DNA of 33,292 nt. It comes from Saprospiraceae bacterium. GTDB lineage: Bacteria > Bacteroidota > Bacteroidia > Chitinophagales > Saprospiraceae. The position numbers and the translations under genes were made by a program. The stretch is from positions 1-33,292 of the forward strand of contig BQJU01000079.1 in assembly GCA_021604865.1 (NCBI GenBank), given 5' to 3'. Shown here in pieces: positions 1 to 9,539 of the stretch. Positions within the stretch are counted from its first letter, which is position 1, and each line of letters starts with the position of its first letter. Below the pieces are notes generated by a model. That model saw only the letters and a program-made list of their open reading frames with translations. It was not told the origin of the DNA and made no database searches.

Positions 1-179
1 GAGGCAAAAAGTGTCAATTTTTTGGTGAAACGAGGCGCTTTTTGCGGAGCATATCTGGAAGATACGGTCAAAAAAAGCAACAAAGTATCAGCAAAAAAGA
101 GGCGTTTTGGGCCCAAAGGGTGACCTCCAAACAAGCACTTAATTATTTTGGGCATTTTGCGACGACATTAGATCGAAAA
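1..179. repeat. Remnants of a dispersed repeat, no gene
   Basis: No convincing gene lies here; the open frame starting near position 42 runs antisense into the protease gene and has no protein-like features. Read on the minus strand, positions 1-36 resemble 9455-9490 (about 31 of 36 bases by eye). Positions 124-141 match the right terminus of the 9286-9515 element at 16 of 18 bases. The two matches have opposite relative orientation, so this is a rearranged or diverged family member cut by the window edge. Confidence 0.45.
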
Positions 180-3100
180 TCAAGGCTTAATCAACTCCTT
201 AACCGCAGCTTCCAACTGCTGATCCTCGCCAGTAGCCAGCACGCCCGGTTCATTGGGTACTTTGATATCCGGCTCCAATTGGTGGTTCTCCAAAAAAGGC
301 TGACCAAGTGGTTTCCATCCGCCCATCGGGACGCCAAAAACAATGGTAGGATCGATTTGCTGCTCCCACCAGACAAAGGTGCCGGTGCCGGGTACGGGCA
401 TGCCTAAGGTTTTGCCCGCTTCTTTGATTTTATAGGCAACCGGAAACAAATGGGCATCGGAATAATTGCTTTCTCCCATCAACACAATGGAGGGTTTGAT
501 CCAGCGATTCCAGGGCTGGTATCCGATATTTTGACCATGCGGAATAATGTCAAAGTACTTCTTGCCATTCAGGAAATCAGACAATACATCGTGTAGGTTT
601 CCACCACCATTGAATCGGGTATCAACGATTAGCGCATCTGCTGATAGGTGTTTGCCCAGAGCATCTTCAAATACCGTCCGCATACTAGGGTCGTTCATAG
701 AACGTACGTGAACGTAGCCCAACTTCCCTCCCGAGAGGCGGGTCACTTCTTCCCGGCGGGTCTCTACCCACCTTTTGTACAATAACTCATTTTCTGCACC
801 TAAGGAAATAGGTTTGGCCACTTCCTCCCATCGGGTCTTGGTATCCGGATCATACAAGGATAAAAGTGTATTTTTCGCCACCTTACGATTCAACAATTGA
901 TAGAAATCTATATCTGGAGGGATAGGTTGACCATCAATTTTTTCAATGATATTTCCAGCCTTGACTTTTGATTTGGCATTGGTCAAAGGACCGCCTTTCA
1001 GAACTTCGGCTATCTTGAGCCCCGCAGCAGTATGCTCATAGTCGTATAAAAGGCCAAGTGAGGCCGTTTCATCTCCATTTTCCACCTGTGGCCGGTACCG
1101 CCCACCGGTATGCGAGGCATTCAATTCGCCCAGCATTTCACTGAGCATTTCTGCAAAATCGTGACTGTTGTTGATATAAGGCAAGAATTTTTTGTATTCC
1201 GTATAATAAAATTCCCAATCGACGCCCTGCATATCTTCTACATAAAACTTCTCTCTGACCTGCCGCCAGGCATGATCAAAAATATAAGCTCGCTCTTCTC
1301 CTTGTTTTAGTAGCATCTCCCCGTTCGTATTGATCGGTTTGGTTTTGCCTTCCTTGAGGTCAACTTTAATGGGTTTCCCATCAGCCAATACCAGTAGAAA
1401 TTCACCATCTTTCGACATTTCCATGCTGGTGTTGTTTCCGCTGATTTTGGCAAACAGCTTTGTTTCTTTGGTTCTGAATTCGGTTACCCAAACGTCATCT
1501 TGTCCCTCAAACCGCGTGAGGTAATAAAGTTTCTCTCCATCTTTGGAAAGTATCCAATCATTGGCTGTGGAAGTATGCACGGTCAATCTGCTTTTGCGAT
1601 CCGGCAAATCTTCCCAATCAAATTTCAGGGGTTCCACTTTCTTTTCCTCTTCTTTCTTTTCCTTTTCTTTTTTCCCGGATTCAGATTTCTCCCCTTCTTT
1701 TTCGGCTTTTTCTTCCTTTTCCTTGAGCAGGTCATATTCCTCCTTTGAGAGATTGAACCGATCAAAAGTTTCCTGGGTAAAAAACATGCCAAAAACATCG
1801 GCATTCTCTATCCAGCCATTTTCAGTTCTATTGCCTTGGCGCGTGGAGCCCCAGATCATCATTTTTCCATCCATAGCCCATTTGGGTCGGCTATCAGTAT
1901 ACCCACTTAGCGTCAGGTTTTTAATCTGTCCGTTTCCGGAAGCTTCTACCAGACCTACTTCTCCCCAAAACATACGCTCCTTTTGAGCAAAACTAACTAG
2001 AAACCACTTGCTATCGGGCGACCACTGGTACCATTGATCGCCATCCGCATAAGAGTAATTATAGGCTGCCGGCATAATGGTTCGCGTTTCTTTGGAAGCC
2101 AGGTTGATCACTTTCAAAATGGTTCGGTTTTCCAGATAAGCGACCTCTTTGCCATCGGGGGAATACGTGGGTTGAAATTCTTCGGCAGGGGTGGCAATAA
2201 TTGTTTCCTCTTTAAGCACAGTGGAACTGTAGAAATAAGGTTCCTCTTCCCGGATAATGGATGTGCTGTACACATTCCAACTCTGGTCAATTTCTGCCGC
2301 ATATACCAATGACCTGCCATCAGGACTAAAACTTACGCTGCGTTCCTGCCAGGGGGTATCGGTAATTCTTTTTGTCGTTCCCTTTTCGATACTACTGACA
2401 AAAATTTCTCCCCGGAAGACATAGGCAAACTCTTTGCCATTAGGCGAGAGACTGGCCTCCGTGAAATTTTTATCAACAGAAACCACCTTTTCCAACGTAC
2501 TACGACCATCATAGCCAATGCTTATGTTTATTTTTTGTGGCGCATCGCCAATGTTCATGGTATAAATTTCCCCGTCATAGCTAAAACAGAGCATCCCTTT
2601 TTCAGAACGGGTCAGAAACCTGACAGGATTTTTATCAAAATGAGTCAATGCCTTGTTTTGAGTGGGATTGCTTAGCGAGCTCTGGTGTACATTAAAGGAG
2701 CCACTCTCTTCCGAAAGGTAATAGAAATCATCATTGTTGTTCGTAAAGATCGGATTTCGGTCTTCGCCTTTAAATTGCGAAAGCTGGCGGTATTTTTTGG
2801 ACTTCAGGTCATAAACCCAAATATCTCTCGTTACGGCAGACTGGTGGTGTTTTCTCCATTCACTTTCATACCCCTTCCGGTCGTGAAAGATCAGTTTATT
2901 ACCATCCGGGCTGAAGGTAGCATCATGGGCTGGCGAGCTGAGTATTTGTGTCACTCTACCCCCTGTAACCGGCACGCTGTACAACTCGGCCATCACACCA
3001 GAAGGAAATTGCGCATTGGTATACAAATCCTGACGAACGGTGGAAAATACAATGCTTTTATTGTCTGTGCTAAAACTGCTCGGTTTCTCATTATTGGAGT

Positions 3101-3425
3101 GAAAAGTCAATCGTTTTGCCTCTCCACCCTCCGCAGGCATCACAAAAACGTCAAAATTGCCGTAACGATCCGAGGCGAATGCAATTTGTTTGCCATCGTT
3201 ACTCCACACCGCAGCGTATTCATAGCTGTCACCCAAAGTAATTGGAACGGCTGTCCCTCCTACGCTCGGCACTTTATAAATATCCCCTTGGTAATTAAAT
3301 AAGATAGTTTGACCATCAGGAGAAATAGCCGGATATCGCAGCCAAAGGGGATTTTCCTGTGCTAAAACTGTCCCTGAAAATAGTAGAAAAAAAGTGCAGC
3401 AGAGGAAAATGGATAACCTGGTCAT
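180..3425 (-). CDS. Secreted tricorn-like S41 family peptidase
   Basis: A 1081-residue exported peptidase predicted to degrade peptides in the periplasm or at the cell surface. The start at 3425 is chosen because it gives a clean signal peptide (MTRLSIFLCC then a hydrophobic run ending near VLAQ); the longer frame to 3488 adds 21 non-signal residues. The first 550 or so residues are repeated TolB/WD40-like beta-propeller blades with SPDG/SxDG motifs. A lysine/glutamate-rich linker follows around residues 560-595, then a second propeller part, a helical core domain, a PDZ domain and a tail-specific protease domain. Candidate catalytic residues, by analogy with tricorn, are His772 (in ASHTGG) and Ser989 (in NYSDAH); the 217-residue spacing fits tricorn. 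The gene stands alone, and no Shine-Dalgarno is seen. The family call is secure; the substrate is unknown. Confidence 0.93.
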   Translation of the reverse strand: MTRLSIFLCCTFFLLFSGTVLAQENPLWLRYPAISPDGQTILFNYQGDIYKVPSVGGTAVPITLGDSYEYAAVWSNDGKQIAFASDRYGNFDVFVMPAEGGEAKRLTFHSNNEKPSSFSTDNKSIVFSTVRQDLYTNAQFPSGVMAELYSVPVTGGRVTQILSSPAHDATFSPDGNKLIFHDRKGYESEWRKHHQSAVTRDIWVYDLKSKKYRQLSQFKGEDRNPIFTNNNDDFYYLSEESGSFNVHQSSLSNPTQNKALTHFDKNPVRFLTRSEKGMLCFSYDGEIYTMNIGDAPQKINISIGYDGRSTLEKVVSVDKNFTEASLSPNGKEFAYVFRGEIFVSSIEKGTTKRITDTPWQERSVSFSPDGRSLVYAAEIDQSWNVYSTSIIREEEPYFYSSTVLKEETIIATPAEEFQPTYSPDGKEVAYLENRTILKVINLASKETRTIMPAAYNYSYADGDQWYQWSPDSKWFLVSFAQKERMFWGEVGLVEASGNGQIKNLTLSGYTDSRPKWAMDGKMMIWGSTRQGNRTENGWIENADVFGMFFTQETFDRFNLSKEEYDLLKEKEEKAEKEGEKSESGKKEKEKKEEEKKVEPLKFDWEDLPDRKSRLTVHTSTANDWILSKDGEKLYYLTRFEGQDDVWVTEFRTKETKLFAKISGNNTSMEMSKDGEFLLVLADGKPIKVDLKEGKTKPINTNGEMLLKQGEERAYIFDHAWRQVREKFYVEDMQGVDWEFYYTEYKKFLPYINNSHDFAEMLSEMLGELNASHTGGRYRPQVENGDETASLGLLYDYEHTAAGLKIAEVLKGGPLTNAKSKVKAGNIIEKIDGQPIPPDIDFYQLLNRKVAKNTLLSLYDPDTKTRWEEVAKPISLGAENELLYKRWVETRREEVTRLSGGKLGYVHVRSMNDPSMRTVFEDALGKHLSADALIVDTRFNGGGNLHDVLSDFLNGKKYFDIIPHGQNIGYQPWNRWIKPSIVLMGESNYSDAHLFPVAYKIKEAGKTLGMPVPGTGTFVWWEQQIDPTIVFGVPMGGWKPLGQPFLENHQLEPDIKVPNEPGVLATGEDQQLEAAVKELIKP

Positions 3426-3624
3426 AATTTGAGTTTTAGTTTTCACAAACGGAGAAAGGTTCTCCTTATTATGACCATAAATATACAAAGTTGATGGTGA
3501 ACTTCTGCAAGTTTTACAATTTTAGCAGCCGCCTCCCAGCCATTTTAATCGACTTGACTGCTGCTTCCATGTCGATTTTTCTTGTTTGGTGTTGTACGTT
3601 TATCTCTAGTCAATAAAATCATGT

Positions 3625-3655
3625 AAAAAAGCCCGGCAAAAAAGATCACCGGGCT
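3625..3655 (-). terminator. Intrinsic terminator downstream of clpB
   Basis: An inverted repeat AGCCCGG (3630-3636) / CCGGGCT (3649-3655) with a 12-base loop is followed, on the minus strand, by a run of T (complement of the A run 3625-3630). It lies about 85 bp beyond the clpB stop and is oriented to end clpB transcripts before the protease gene. Confidence 0.8.
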
Positions 3656-3740
3656 TCACAAATTATAATCCCATGAATGATATCTATATATTAGGGGTCA
3701 GGTGAGAGGAGTCAGGGGTCAGGTTCCATCCTGCCCCCTC

Positions 3741-6365
3741 CTAAGCCTCTATCTCTTCCTCTTTTCTAGCCTTACGAAAGACCACCACCCCGTCAAATAC
3801 ATCCAGAATAACCGACTGACTCGAATCAATTTTGGAAAGGAGTATCTGTTTCGACAATTCATTGAGCACCCGTTTTTGGATCACTCTTTTGATGGGCCGG
3901 GCACCAAATTCAGGATTGTAACCTTCCTCTGCCAGCCAATCGACTGCTTCGGAAGTCACGCTCAGTTGAATACCCTGTTTGGCCAGGGTTTGTTTTACCT
4001 GATCCAATTGCAGGCCAACAATGGCGTGTACGTCTTTCTTTGAAAGCGGCTGGAACATGATCACCTCATCAATCCGGTTGAGGAATTCGGGGCGAACCGA
4101 TTGTTTCAGCATTTCAAAAACTATATTCTGTGTTTTCTCGATCACTTCCTCTCTATCATTGTTGGTCATCTGGGAAAAATTATCCCGGATTACATCAGAA
4201 CCGATATTAGAGGTCATGATGATAATGGTATTTTTAAAATTAGCTACCCGACCTTTATTGTCCGTCAGGCGTCCGTCTTCCAACACCTGTAGCAGGATAT
4301 TGAAAACATCGGGATGCGCTTTCTCAATCTCATCGAGCAGTACCACACTATACGGTTTGCGACGTACAGCTTCGGTCAATTGCCCACCTTCATCATACCC
4401 TACATAACCCGGAGGCGCGCCTACCAACCGACTCACGGCATGGCGTTCCTGGTATTCACTCATATCAATCCGGGTCATCAGGTTTTCATCATCAAAGAGG
4501 TATTCTGCCAGGGCTTTAGCCAATTCGGTTTTACCCACACCAGTAGTTCCCAGAAACAGAAAACTACCAATGGGTCGTTTTTCATTGGACAGTCCGGTAC
4601 GACTCCGGCGAATGGCATCCGACACGGCTTCTACAGCTTCGTCCTGACCAACTACCCGTTGATGCAGATCTTCTTCCAGGTGCAGCAGTTTTTCTCGCTC
4701 GCTTTGCAACATACGCGTTACCGGTATACCAGTCCATTTAGAAACAACTTCTGCAATATCTTCAGCATCCACTTCCTCTTTTACCAACATCTTATTATCA
4801 CTTTGCATGGTTTGCAGGCGTTTATTAAACACCTCAAGATGGCCCTCCACCTCCGGAATCCGGCCATAACGAATCTCGGCTACCTCGCTGAAGTTGCCTT
4901 CACGTTCAGCTCGATTGGCATCTAGTTTGAGTTGTTCAATATCATGTTTGGCTTTCTGAATCCCCAGCACTACTTCCCGCTCGTTTTCCCATTGAGCCCT
5001 CAGGGCATTACGGCTTTCCTCCAGATTGGCCAGTTCCTCATTGATCCGGCCAATTTTTGCCTGATCATTTTCCCGTTTCATCGCCTCGCGTTCGATTTCC
5101 AGCTGGCGGATTTTGCGTTCCACCTCATCCAGGGCTTCCGGCATAGAGTTCATTTCCAGACGTAGCCTTGCAGCCGCCTCATCCACCAGGTCAATCGCTT
5201 TATCCGGCAAAAACCGATCGGTGATGTAGCGCTGAGACAATTGCACCGCTGCAACGATCGCATCGTCTTTGATATTGATTTTGTGGTGTGTTTCATAACG
5301 TTCCTTCAATCCGCGCAGGATCGAAATAGCATCTTCTTCACCAGGCTCACTCACCATAACCGTTTGGAAACGGCGTTCCAGTGCTTTATCTGTTTCAAAA
5401 TATTTCTGGTATTCGTTTAAGGTAGTGGCACCGATAGCACGCAATTCACCACGAGCCAGCGCTGGTTTCAGGATATTGGCCGCATCCATAGCGCCCTGGC
5501 CTTTACCTGCACCAATCAAGGTATGGATCTCATCGATAAAGAGAAAGATATTACCCTCCGAAGTAGTCACCTCATTGATGACTGACTTGAGGCGTTCTTC
5601 AAATTCTCCCTGGTATTTAGCACCAGCAATCAGTGCACCCATATCCAGAGCATAGATTTCCTTATCGCGCAGATCTTCGGGTACATCACCATTGACAATC
5701 CGGTGTGCCAATCCTTCCACAATGGCCGTTTTACCGACCCCAGGTTCACCAATCAGTATCGGATTGTTTTTGGTCCTACGTGCCAGGATGTGTAAAACCC
5801 GGCGGATTTCTTCATCCCGTCCGATCACCGGATCAAGCTTGCCGTTCCGGGCCCGCTCATTCAGGTGTACGGCATATTTATTTAAGGCATTATAGCTGGT
5901 TTCAGCGCTGCTGGTGGTCACTTTTTTGCCTTTGCGCAATTCGTTGATGGCCGCCTTGAGGTTTTTTTCGGTCAGCCCACTATCTTTAAGCATTTGAGAC
6001 ACGCTATCCTTTACGGAAATAATGCCCAACATCAGGTGCTCTAGGGCCACGTATTCATCACCAAAAATTTTGAGATAAGTATTCGCCTTTTGCACTACCT
6101 CCGTTACGGTACGCGACAAGTATTGGCTACCTCCGCCACCACTGACTTTGGGATAGGATTGTACAATGCTATCCAGGGCCTGTTTGATCACATCGAAATT
6201 AACACCGAGTTTCTTAAAGATAAAAGGCGCCACACTTTCGTCCACTTCCAGCATACCTTTCAGCAAGTGTCCCACTTCAATAGCCTGGTGCTGCTGCTCC
6301 ATAGCAATCTGCTGAGCTTGCTGCATGGCCTCCTGTGATTTTATCGTTAGATTATTTAGGTTCAT
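3741..6365 (-). CDS. clpB: ATP-dependent chaperone ClpB (disaggregase)
   Basis: A cytosolic Hsp100 disaggregase that pulls polypeptides out of aggregates together with DnaK/DnaJ/GrpE. The 874 residues fit the family length. In order: N-terminal Clp repeat domain (1-145), AAA1 with Walker A GEPGVGKT (206-213) and Walker B FLFIDE (near 275-280), a charged coiled-coil middle domain (about 405-525), AAA2 with Walker A GTTGVGKT (606-613), and the C-terminal D2-small domain. The middle domain and the absence of a ClpP-binding IGF/IGL loop separate it from ClpA/ClpC. The ATG at 6365 gives the standard N-terminus with its SQEAMQQAQ stretch. It is monocistronic, with a terminator at 3625-3655. Heat-shock control is expected for the family, but I could not identify a recognisable heat-shock promoter or CIRCE element upstream. 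Confidence 0.97.
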   Translation of the reverse strand: MNLNNLTIKSQEAMQQAQQIAMEQQHQAIEVGHLLKGMLEVDESVAPFIFKKLGVNFDVIKQALDSIVQSYPKVSGGGGSQYLSRTVTEVVQKANTYLKIFGDEYVALEHLMLGIISVKDSVSQMLKDSGLTEKNLKAAINELRKGKKVTTSSAETSYNALNKYAVHLNERARNGKLDPVIGRDEEIRRVLHILARRTKNNPILIGEPGVGKTAIVEGLAHRIVNGDVPEDLRDKEIYALDMGALIAGAKYQGEFEERLKSVINEVTTSEGNIFLFIDEIHTLIGAGKGQGAMDAANILKPALARGELRAIGATTLNEYQKYFETDKALERRFQTVMVSEPGEEDAISILRGLKERYETHHKINIKDDAIVAAVQLSQRYITDRFLPDKAIDLVDEAAARLRLEMNSMPEALDEVERKIRQLEIEREAMKRENDQAKIGRINEELANLEESRNALRAQWENEREVVLGIQKAKHDIEQLKLDANRAEREGNFSEVAEIRYGRIPEVEGHLEVFNKRLQTMQSDNKMLVKEEVDAEDIAEVVSKWTGIPVTRMLQSEREKLLHLEEDLHQRVVGQDEAVEAVSDAIRRSRTGLSNEKRPIGSFLFLGTTGVGKTELAKALAEYLFDDENLMTRIDMSEYQERHAVSRLVGAPPGYVGYDEGGQLTEAVRRKPYSVVLLDEIEKAHPDVFNILLQVLEDGRLTDNKGRVANFKNTIIIMTSNIGSDVIRDNFSQMTNNDREEVIEKTQNIVFEMLKQSVRPEFLNRIDEVIMFQPLSKKDVHAIVGLQLDQVKQTLAKQGIQLSVTSEAVDWLAEEGYNPEFGARPIKRVIQKRVLNELSKQILLSKIDSSQSVILDVFDGVVVFRKARKEEEIEA

Positions 6366-6775
6366 GTTTCTTATTTTTTATTCTTTGACAAATCTCGTTG
6401 TTGGGGTTTTCAAAGAAAGGTGTTTTTTGTTTTCAAAGCTTTCCGGAGCCTTTACAAGTTCCGGTTTCCTTTCTAACAAAGCAAGTGCTGTGCCAGTTGG
6501 GTAGATCCGCCAAAAAGGGATGGGAATGTTAATGGTGCGGCCAATTTGTCAGGCTGTTTTGAAAATTAACGACGAAGTGACAGGTGAGTAATAGGTATCA
6601 AATCCCACATGCAGTTGTTTTGGTTGCAATTTCTTGAAACTTGTGGTTAATTGAAAGAGCGTATATTGTGAGTAATATAGAAGTTGGTCTAATCTCAAAT
6701 TTAAAACCATCAGGGCTATAAATACCAACCAACAAAACCCAACAAAAAGGTTGCAACTTTACTTATAAGAAATAA
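6366..6775. other. Divergent intergenic region, no gene seen
   Basis: This 410-bp gap separates the divergent clpB and arylsulfotransferase-like genes, so it should hold both promoters. I found no TAnnTTTG element correctly placed for either gene, no CIRCE inverted repeat, no tRNA and no convincing small reading frame. Confidence 0.5.
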
Positions 6776-6784
6776 TTGTTTGAC

Positions 6785-8422
6785 ATGAAAATGGTTAAGT
6801 TCCTACTGCCCCTTATCTTATTCTCAGGATTGGCGCTCCCGGGGAAAGCCCAACTGGTTGATCAGCTCATCCCCATCCATCAAAACAGATCCGGTCAGGT
6901 GGCAGCAGGCTATATTTTTATCACGCCCAGCACTTTGAGTAGTCCTGGAGATTATCCATCCAGTCTCTGCATCCTGGATTCCATTGGCAATCCTGTCTTT
7001 TTCAAACCTTTTACGGATCAGACTTCAGGGCCGTATCCAAGTGCCCAGGTCACTGATTTCAAATTGCAACCTTCGGGTTTGTTGTCTTATGCCACCCGGC
7101 TTGCTTCCGGAGCAATGGGCATGTATTTCCTCGATAACACCTTTTCCATTGTTGATTCCATCCAATCGATGAATGGTTTTTCAACAGATAGCCATGATCT
7201 GATTCATCTGCCGGACGGCTCTTACCACCTGGTAGGTTATGAGAATAGAACACTTGACCTCAGCCAATTAACCACACTGGATGGAACACAGGGAAGTGAA
7301 ACAGCCAATGTATTGGGCAACGTACTCCAGCGTTTTGATGCCCAAAAAAACTTGGAATTTGAGTGGAAAACCTTGGATCATTTTGCGATGGAAGATTCTT
7401 ACCAGCATGCCTTTACCCAACCCGCTTATCTGGATCATGCTCATTACAACTCACTGGAAATAGATGACGATGGCAACTACCTGCTTTCCTTTAGGCACCT
7501 GCACGAAATCACCAAAATAAATGCCCAGACAGGGGAGGTCATTTGGCATCTGGGAGGCAAAAACAACCAATTTTCCTTTCTGGGCGATACGATGCAATTT
7601 TCCACTCAGCATGATGCCCGCAGAATTGACAACGGCAACCTTACTCTATTTGACAATGGGGCTTACAATAGTGTACCAATCGCTCGTGGTATTGAATACC
7701 AACTGGATGAAATCAATATGACGGCCACTGCCGTCTGGCAATTCGGGGAACCCAATGGACTACCCAGTCTGTTTATTGGCAATACTACCCGCCTGAACAA
7801 CGGCAATACTTTGATCAACTGGGGTGGTGCTTTTCCGCTTGCTGAAACCACCTCTTTTACAGAAGTGGATGCTTTTGGAAATATCGTCCTGGAACTCGAT
7901 CTTATTCCAGACACCTACATTTCTTATCGGGCCGTAAAGCAGGAATTACCGTTTTCCATACCTCGCCCTGAAATAGGCTGTGATGGAGAAAATTCAACGT
8001 TGTCAGCCCCAGAGGGATATGCGTCCTACGAATGGAATACCGGTGCAACGACCCAAAACATCACGGTATCGGATACCGGAACGTATCAGGTTTGGGTCAA
8101 CCTCGGCATTGGGTTTGTAAGTTCAATCCCTTATCAAGTTAACGATCTGGCTTCGGTGTGCAATCTGACAAATGTTATGGAACCAGAGCCTTCCCAATTC
8201 CACCTTTTCCCTAACCCAGCTTCTGAGGAGTTATTTGTTGAATATGCCGAAAGAGGCATGATGACCGCACAAATCATTACTGTTTCTGGCCAGGTAATTG
8301 AGACAATCGAGTTGGACTTTTATGAAAATAACAAACAAAGCCGCATTGATATAAGTCGGCTTCCTGTTGGGCTTTATTATTTGAGGATAGGGGGAATTAG
8401 TAGGAGTTTTATAAAATTATAA
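6785..8422 (+). CDS. Arylsulfotransferase-like secreted protein with T9SS sorting domain
   Basis: A 545-residue exported protein. The ATG at 6785 is preferred over the TTG at 6776 because the signal peptide then begins MKMVKFLLPLILF and ends near GKAQ. The central region resembles the arylsulfotransferase (ASST) propeller family: SHDLIHLPDGSYHLVGYE, a HxNSLEIDDDGNYLLSFRH stretch, the TGEVIWHLGGK motif, then QHDARRIDNGNLTLFDNG. Around residues 395-445 is an Ig-like segment (SYEWNTGATTQNITVSDTGTY), common in Bacteroidota secreted proteins. The C-terminus (FPNPASEELFVEY to the end) is a type A T9SS sorting domain, so the protein is probably exported across the outer membrane. Whether it transfers sulfuryl groups is unproven; many members are only structural homologues. 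Confidence 0.85.
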   Translation: MKMVKFLLPLILFSGLALPGKAQLVDQLIPIHQNRSGQVAAGYIFITPSTLSSPGDYPSSLCILDSIGNPVFFKPFTDQTSGPYPSAQVTDFKLQPSGLLSYATRLASGAMGMYFLDNTFSIVDSIQSMNGFSTDSHDLIHLPDGSYHLVGYENRTLDLSQLTTLDGTQGSETANVLGNVLQRFDAQKNLEFEWKTLDHFAMEDSYQHAFTQPAYLDHAHYNSLEIDDDGNYLLSFRHLHEITKINAQTGEVIWHLGGKNNQFSFLGDTMQFSTQHDARRIDNGNLTLFDNGAYNSVPIARGIEYQLDEINMTATAVWQFGEPNGLPSLFIGNTTRLNNGNTLINWGGAFPLAETTSFTEVDAFGNIVLELDLIPDTYISYRAVKQELPFSIPRPEIGCDGENSTLSAPEGYASYEWNTGATTQNITVSDTGTYQVWVNLGIGFVSSIPYQVNDLASVCNLTNVMEPEPSQFHLFPNPASEELFVEYAERGMMTAQIITVSGQVIETIELDFYENNKQSRIDISRLPVGLYYLRIGGISRSFIKL

Positions 8423-8724
8423 CCGAAAAGATAGATGCCGAAAGTTTTAATGAATTTCCTGTCGAGAATCAAGATAAGGGAATCAACTTATCCTTCTTTA
8501 CACATTTGGAATTCGATTTATCCAAACGTTTATATCTGGACTTTAATACAAGCATTTTTGGCTTTTATTTTGGCATAGATACCAGGTATATTGAACATCC
8601 TGCTTTAACGGAGCGACAACGAAAACAGAATGCCGCCTACTATAATATTTCCGGCGAAAGAATTTTAAGGGTCGGTTTGGGGTATAGGTTCAAGAGGAAG
8701 GAACATGGTATAACTGACCAATGA
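8404..8724 (+). pseudogene. Remnant of an outer-membrane beta-barrel protein gene
   Basis: A frame open from 8404 to the stop at 8724 encodes alternating aromatic/polar strands (NLSFFTHLEFDL, RLYLDFNTSIFGFYFG) and ends ERILRVGLGYRFKRKEHG, like the last strands of an outer-membrane barrel. There is no ATG, no signal peptide and no N-terminal part. An in-frame TTG at 8506 is the only candidate start and would give 72 residues. I read it as the 3' remnant of a lost gene fused to the end of the arylsulfotransferase-like gene. The specific barrel family is not recognisable. Confidence 0.55.
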
Positions 8725-8786
8725 TATTTGAAGTATTCGAAATGATTAATAAATGGGCAAAGGTATATGTTTTGAAGAAAAAGAAC

Positions 8787-8794
8787 TAATTTTG
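8787..8794 (+). promoter_or_regulatory. Candidate -7 element (TAATTTTG) for the TA pair
   Basis: An exact match to the Bacteroidota -7 consensus TAnnTTTG lies 28 bp before the ATG at 8823. No well-spaced TTG -33 element is visible, so the call rests on the -7 motif and its position. Confidence 0.4.
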
Positions 8795-8822
8795 AAAAGC
8801 ATCTGTTTCTTATTTTATAAAA

Positions 8823-9071
8823 ATGAATAAAATGAAGACATTTCCAATAAATGTGCCTTTAAATGAACTCCAATTGGATATCCTAAAATTATTCTCAAGA
8901 GAATTAGATGAGAAAGACTTATTGGCCATAAAAAGAATGATCGTGAAGTATTTAGCAGAGAAGTTGACAAAAATGGCCGACGAAGTTTGGGAAGACAAAA
9001 AGTGGACAAATGAAGAAATGGAAAAAATACTTAAAATGCATGAAAGAACTCCATATAACCCTAAGAATTAA
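8823..9071 (+). CDS. Putative antitoxin partner of a PIN toxin
   Basis: An 82-residue, highly charged, helical protein (MNKMKTFPINVPLNELQLD...). A second ATG at 8832 could be the true start. It has no domain I recognise with certainty. Its size, its helical nature (core ELDEKDLLAIKRMIVKYLAE) and its place 9 bp before a PIN-domain gene fit the small upstream antitoxins of PIN-family type II toxin-antitoxin operons. It appears intact even though its partner is truncated. Function is inferred from context only. Confidence 0.6.
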   Translation: MNKMKTFPINVPLNELQLDILKLFSRELDEKDLLAIKRMIVKYLAEKLTKMADEVWEDKKWTNEEMEKILKMHERTPYNPKN

Positions 9072-9080
9072 GAGTTTCTG

Positions 9081-9287
9081 ATGCGTGTAGTTTTAGATAC
9101 AAATGTTCTTTTAGTCTCCTTTTCGATTAAATCAGATTATAGACTTGTATTTGATGCATTCCTCAAGGAAGAAATTACTTTGTGTGTAACTACAGATATA
9201 TTGATCGAGTACGAAGAGATAGTTGGAAGGCACATGGGAGAAAAAATAGCCAATACTCTTTTACAGATTATTGAAAATGCTCCTTAG
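9081..9287 (+). pseudogene. Truncated PIN-domain toxin gene
   Basis: The 68 residues start MRVVLDTNVLLVSF, the first PIN strand carrying the metal-binding Asp of LDTN, and continue VTTDILIEYEEIV with the second acidic cluster. It resembles the family annotated as putative toxin-antitoxin toxin component, PIN family, which is normally about 130-140 residues. The C-terminal half, with the remaining acidic residues of the nuclease site, is missing. The stop codon TAG (9285-9287) uses the first two bases of the inverted-repeat element at 9286, so the truncation coincides with that element's boundary. The rest of the PIN domain is not found on the far side. Probably an inactive ribonuclease. Confidence 0.75.
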
Positions 9288-9515
9288 AGCATGTTTGGAG
9301 GCCAACCATACGCTTGCGCTGAAGCTTCAGCGTAGGAGCATTGGCTGCAAAGGATCACTTTTTCGATGATACTTTCCCGACCTAGCGGTTTCCCTTCGGC
9401 GGGACAGGCTATTACTTTTCTTGTCCGTACCTCAGGGTATGAACTTCAAAAACAGCCTTGTTTCATCAAAAAATTGACGCTTTTCGCTACAAAAGCCGAC
9501 CTCCAAACATGCTCT
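9286..9515. mobile_element. MITE-like element with 16-bp terminal inverted repeats
   Basis: A 230-bp non-coding segment bounded by perfect inverted repeats AGAGCATGTTTGGAGG (9286-9301) and CCTCCAAACATGCTCT (9500-9515). It contains a perfect 16-bp palindrome CGCTGAAGCTTCAGCG (9317-9332). No target-site duplication is evident (flanks TT and TA). Its right terminus and an internal stretch resemble sequence at 124-141 and 1-36, so it belongs to a dispersed family. It lacks a transposase and would need one in trans. Confidence 0.65.
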
Positions 9516-9539
9516 TAAAAAAATTTAGAATATTTCTGA

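Noticed and set aside
3692-3730. Short direct repeats of GGGGTCAGG before the clpB stop region
   Set aside because: Only about three partial copies in 40 bp; probably a minor slippage product, with no structure or function suggested.
4314-4925. 203-residue frame antisense to clpB
   Set aside because: Antisense shadow of a highly conserved gene with no independent support.
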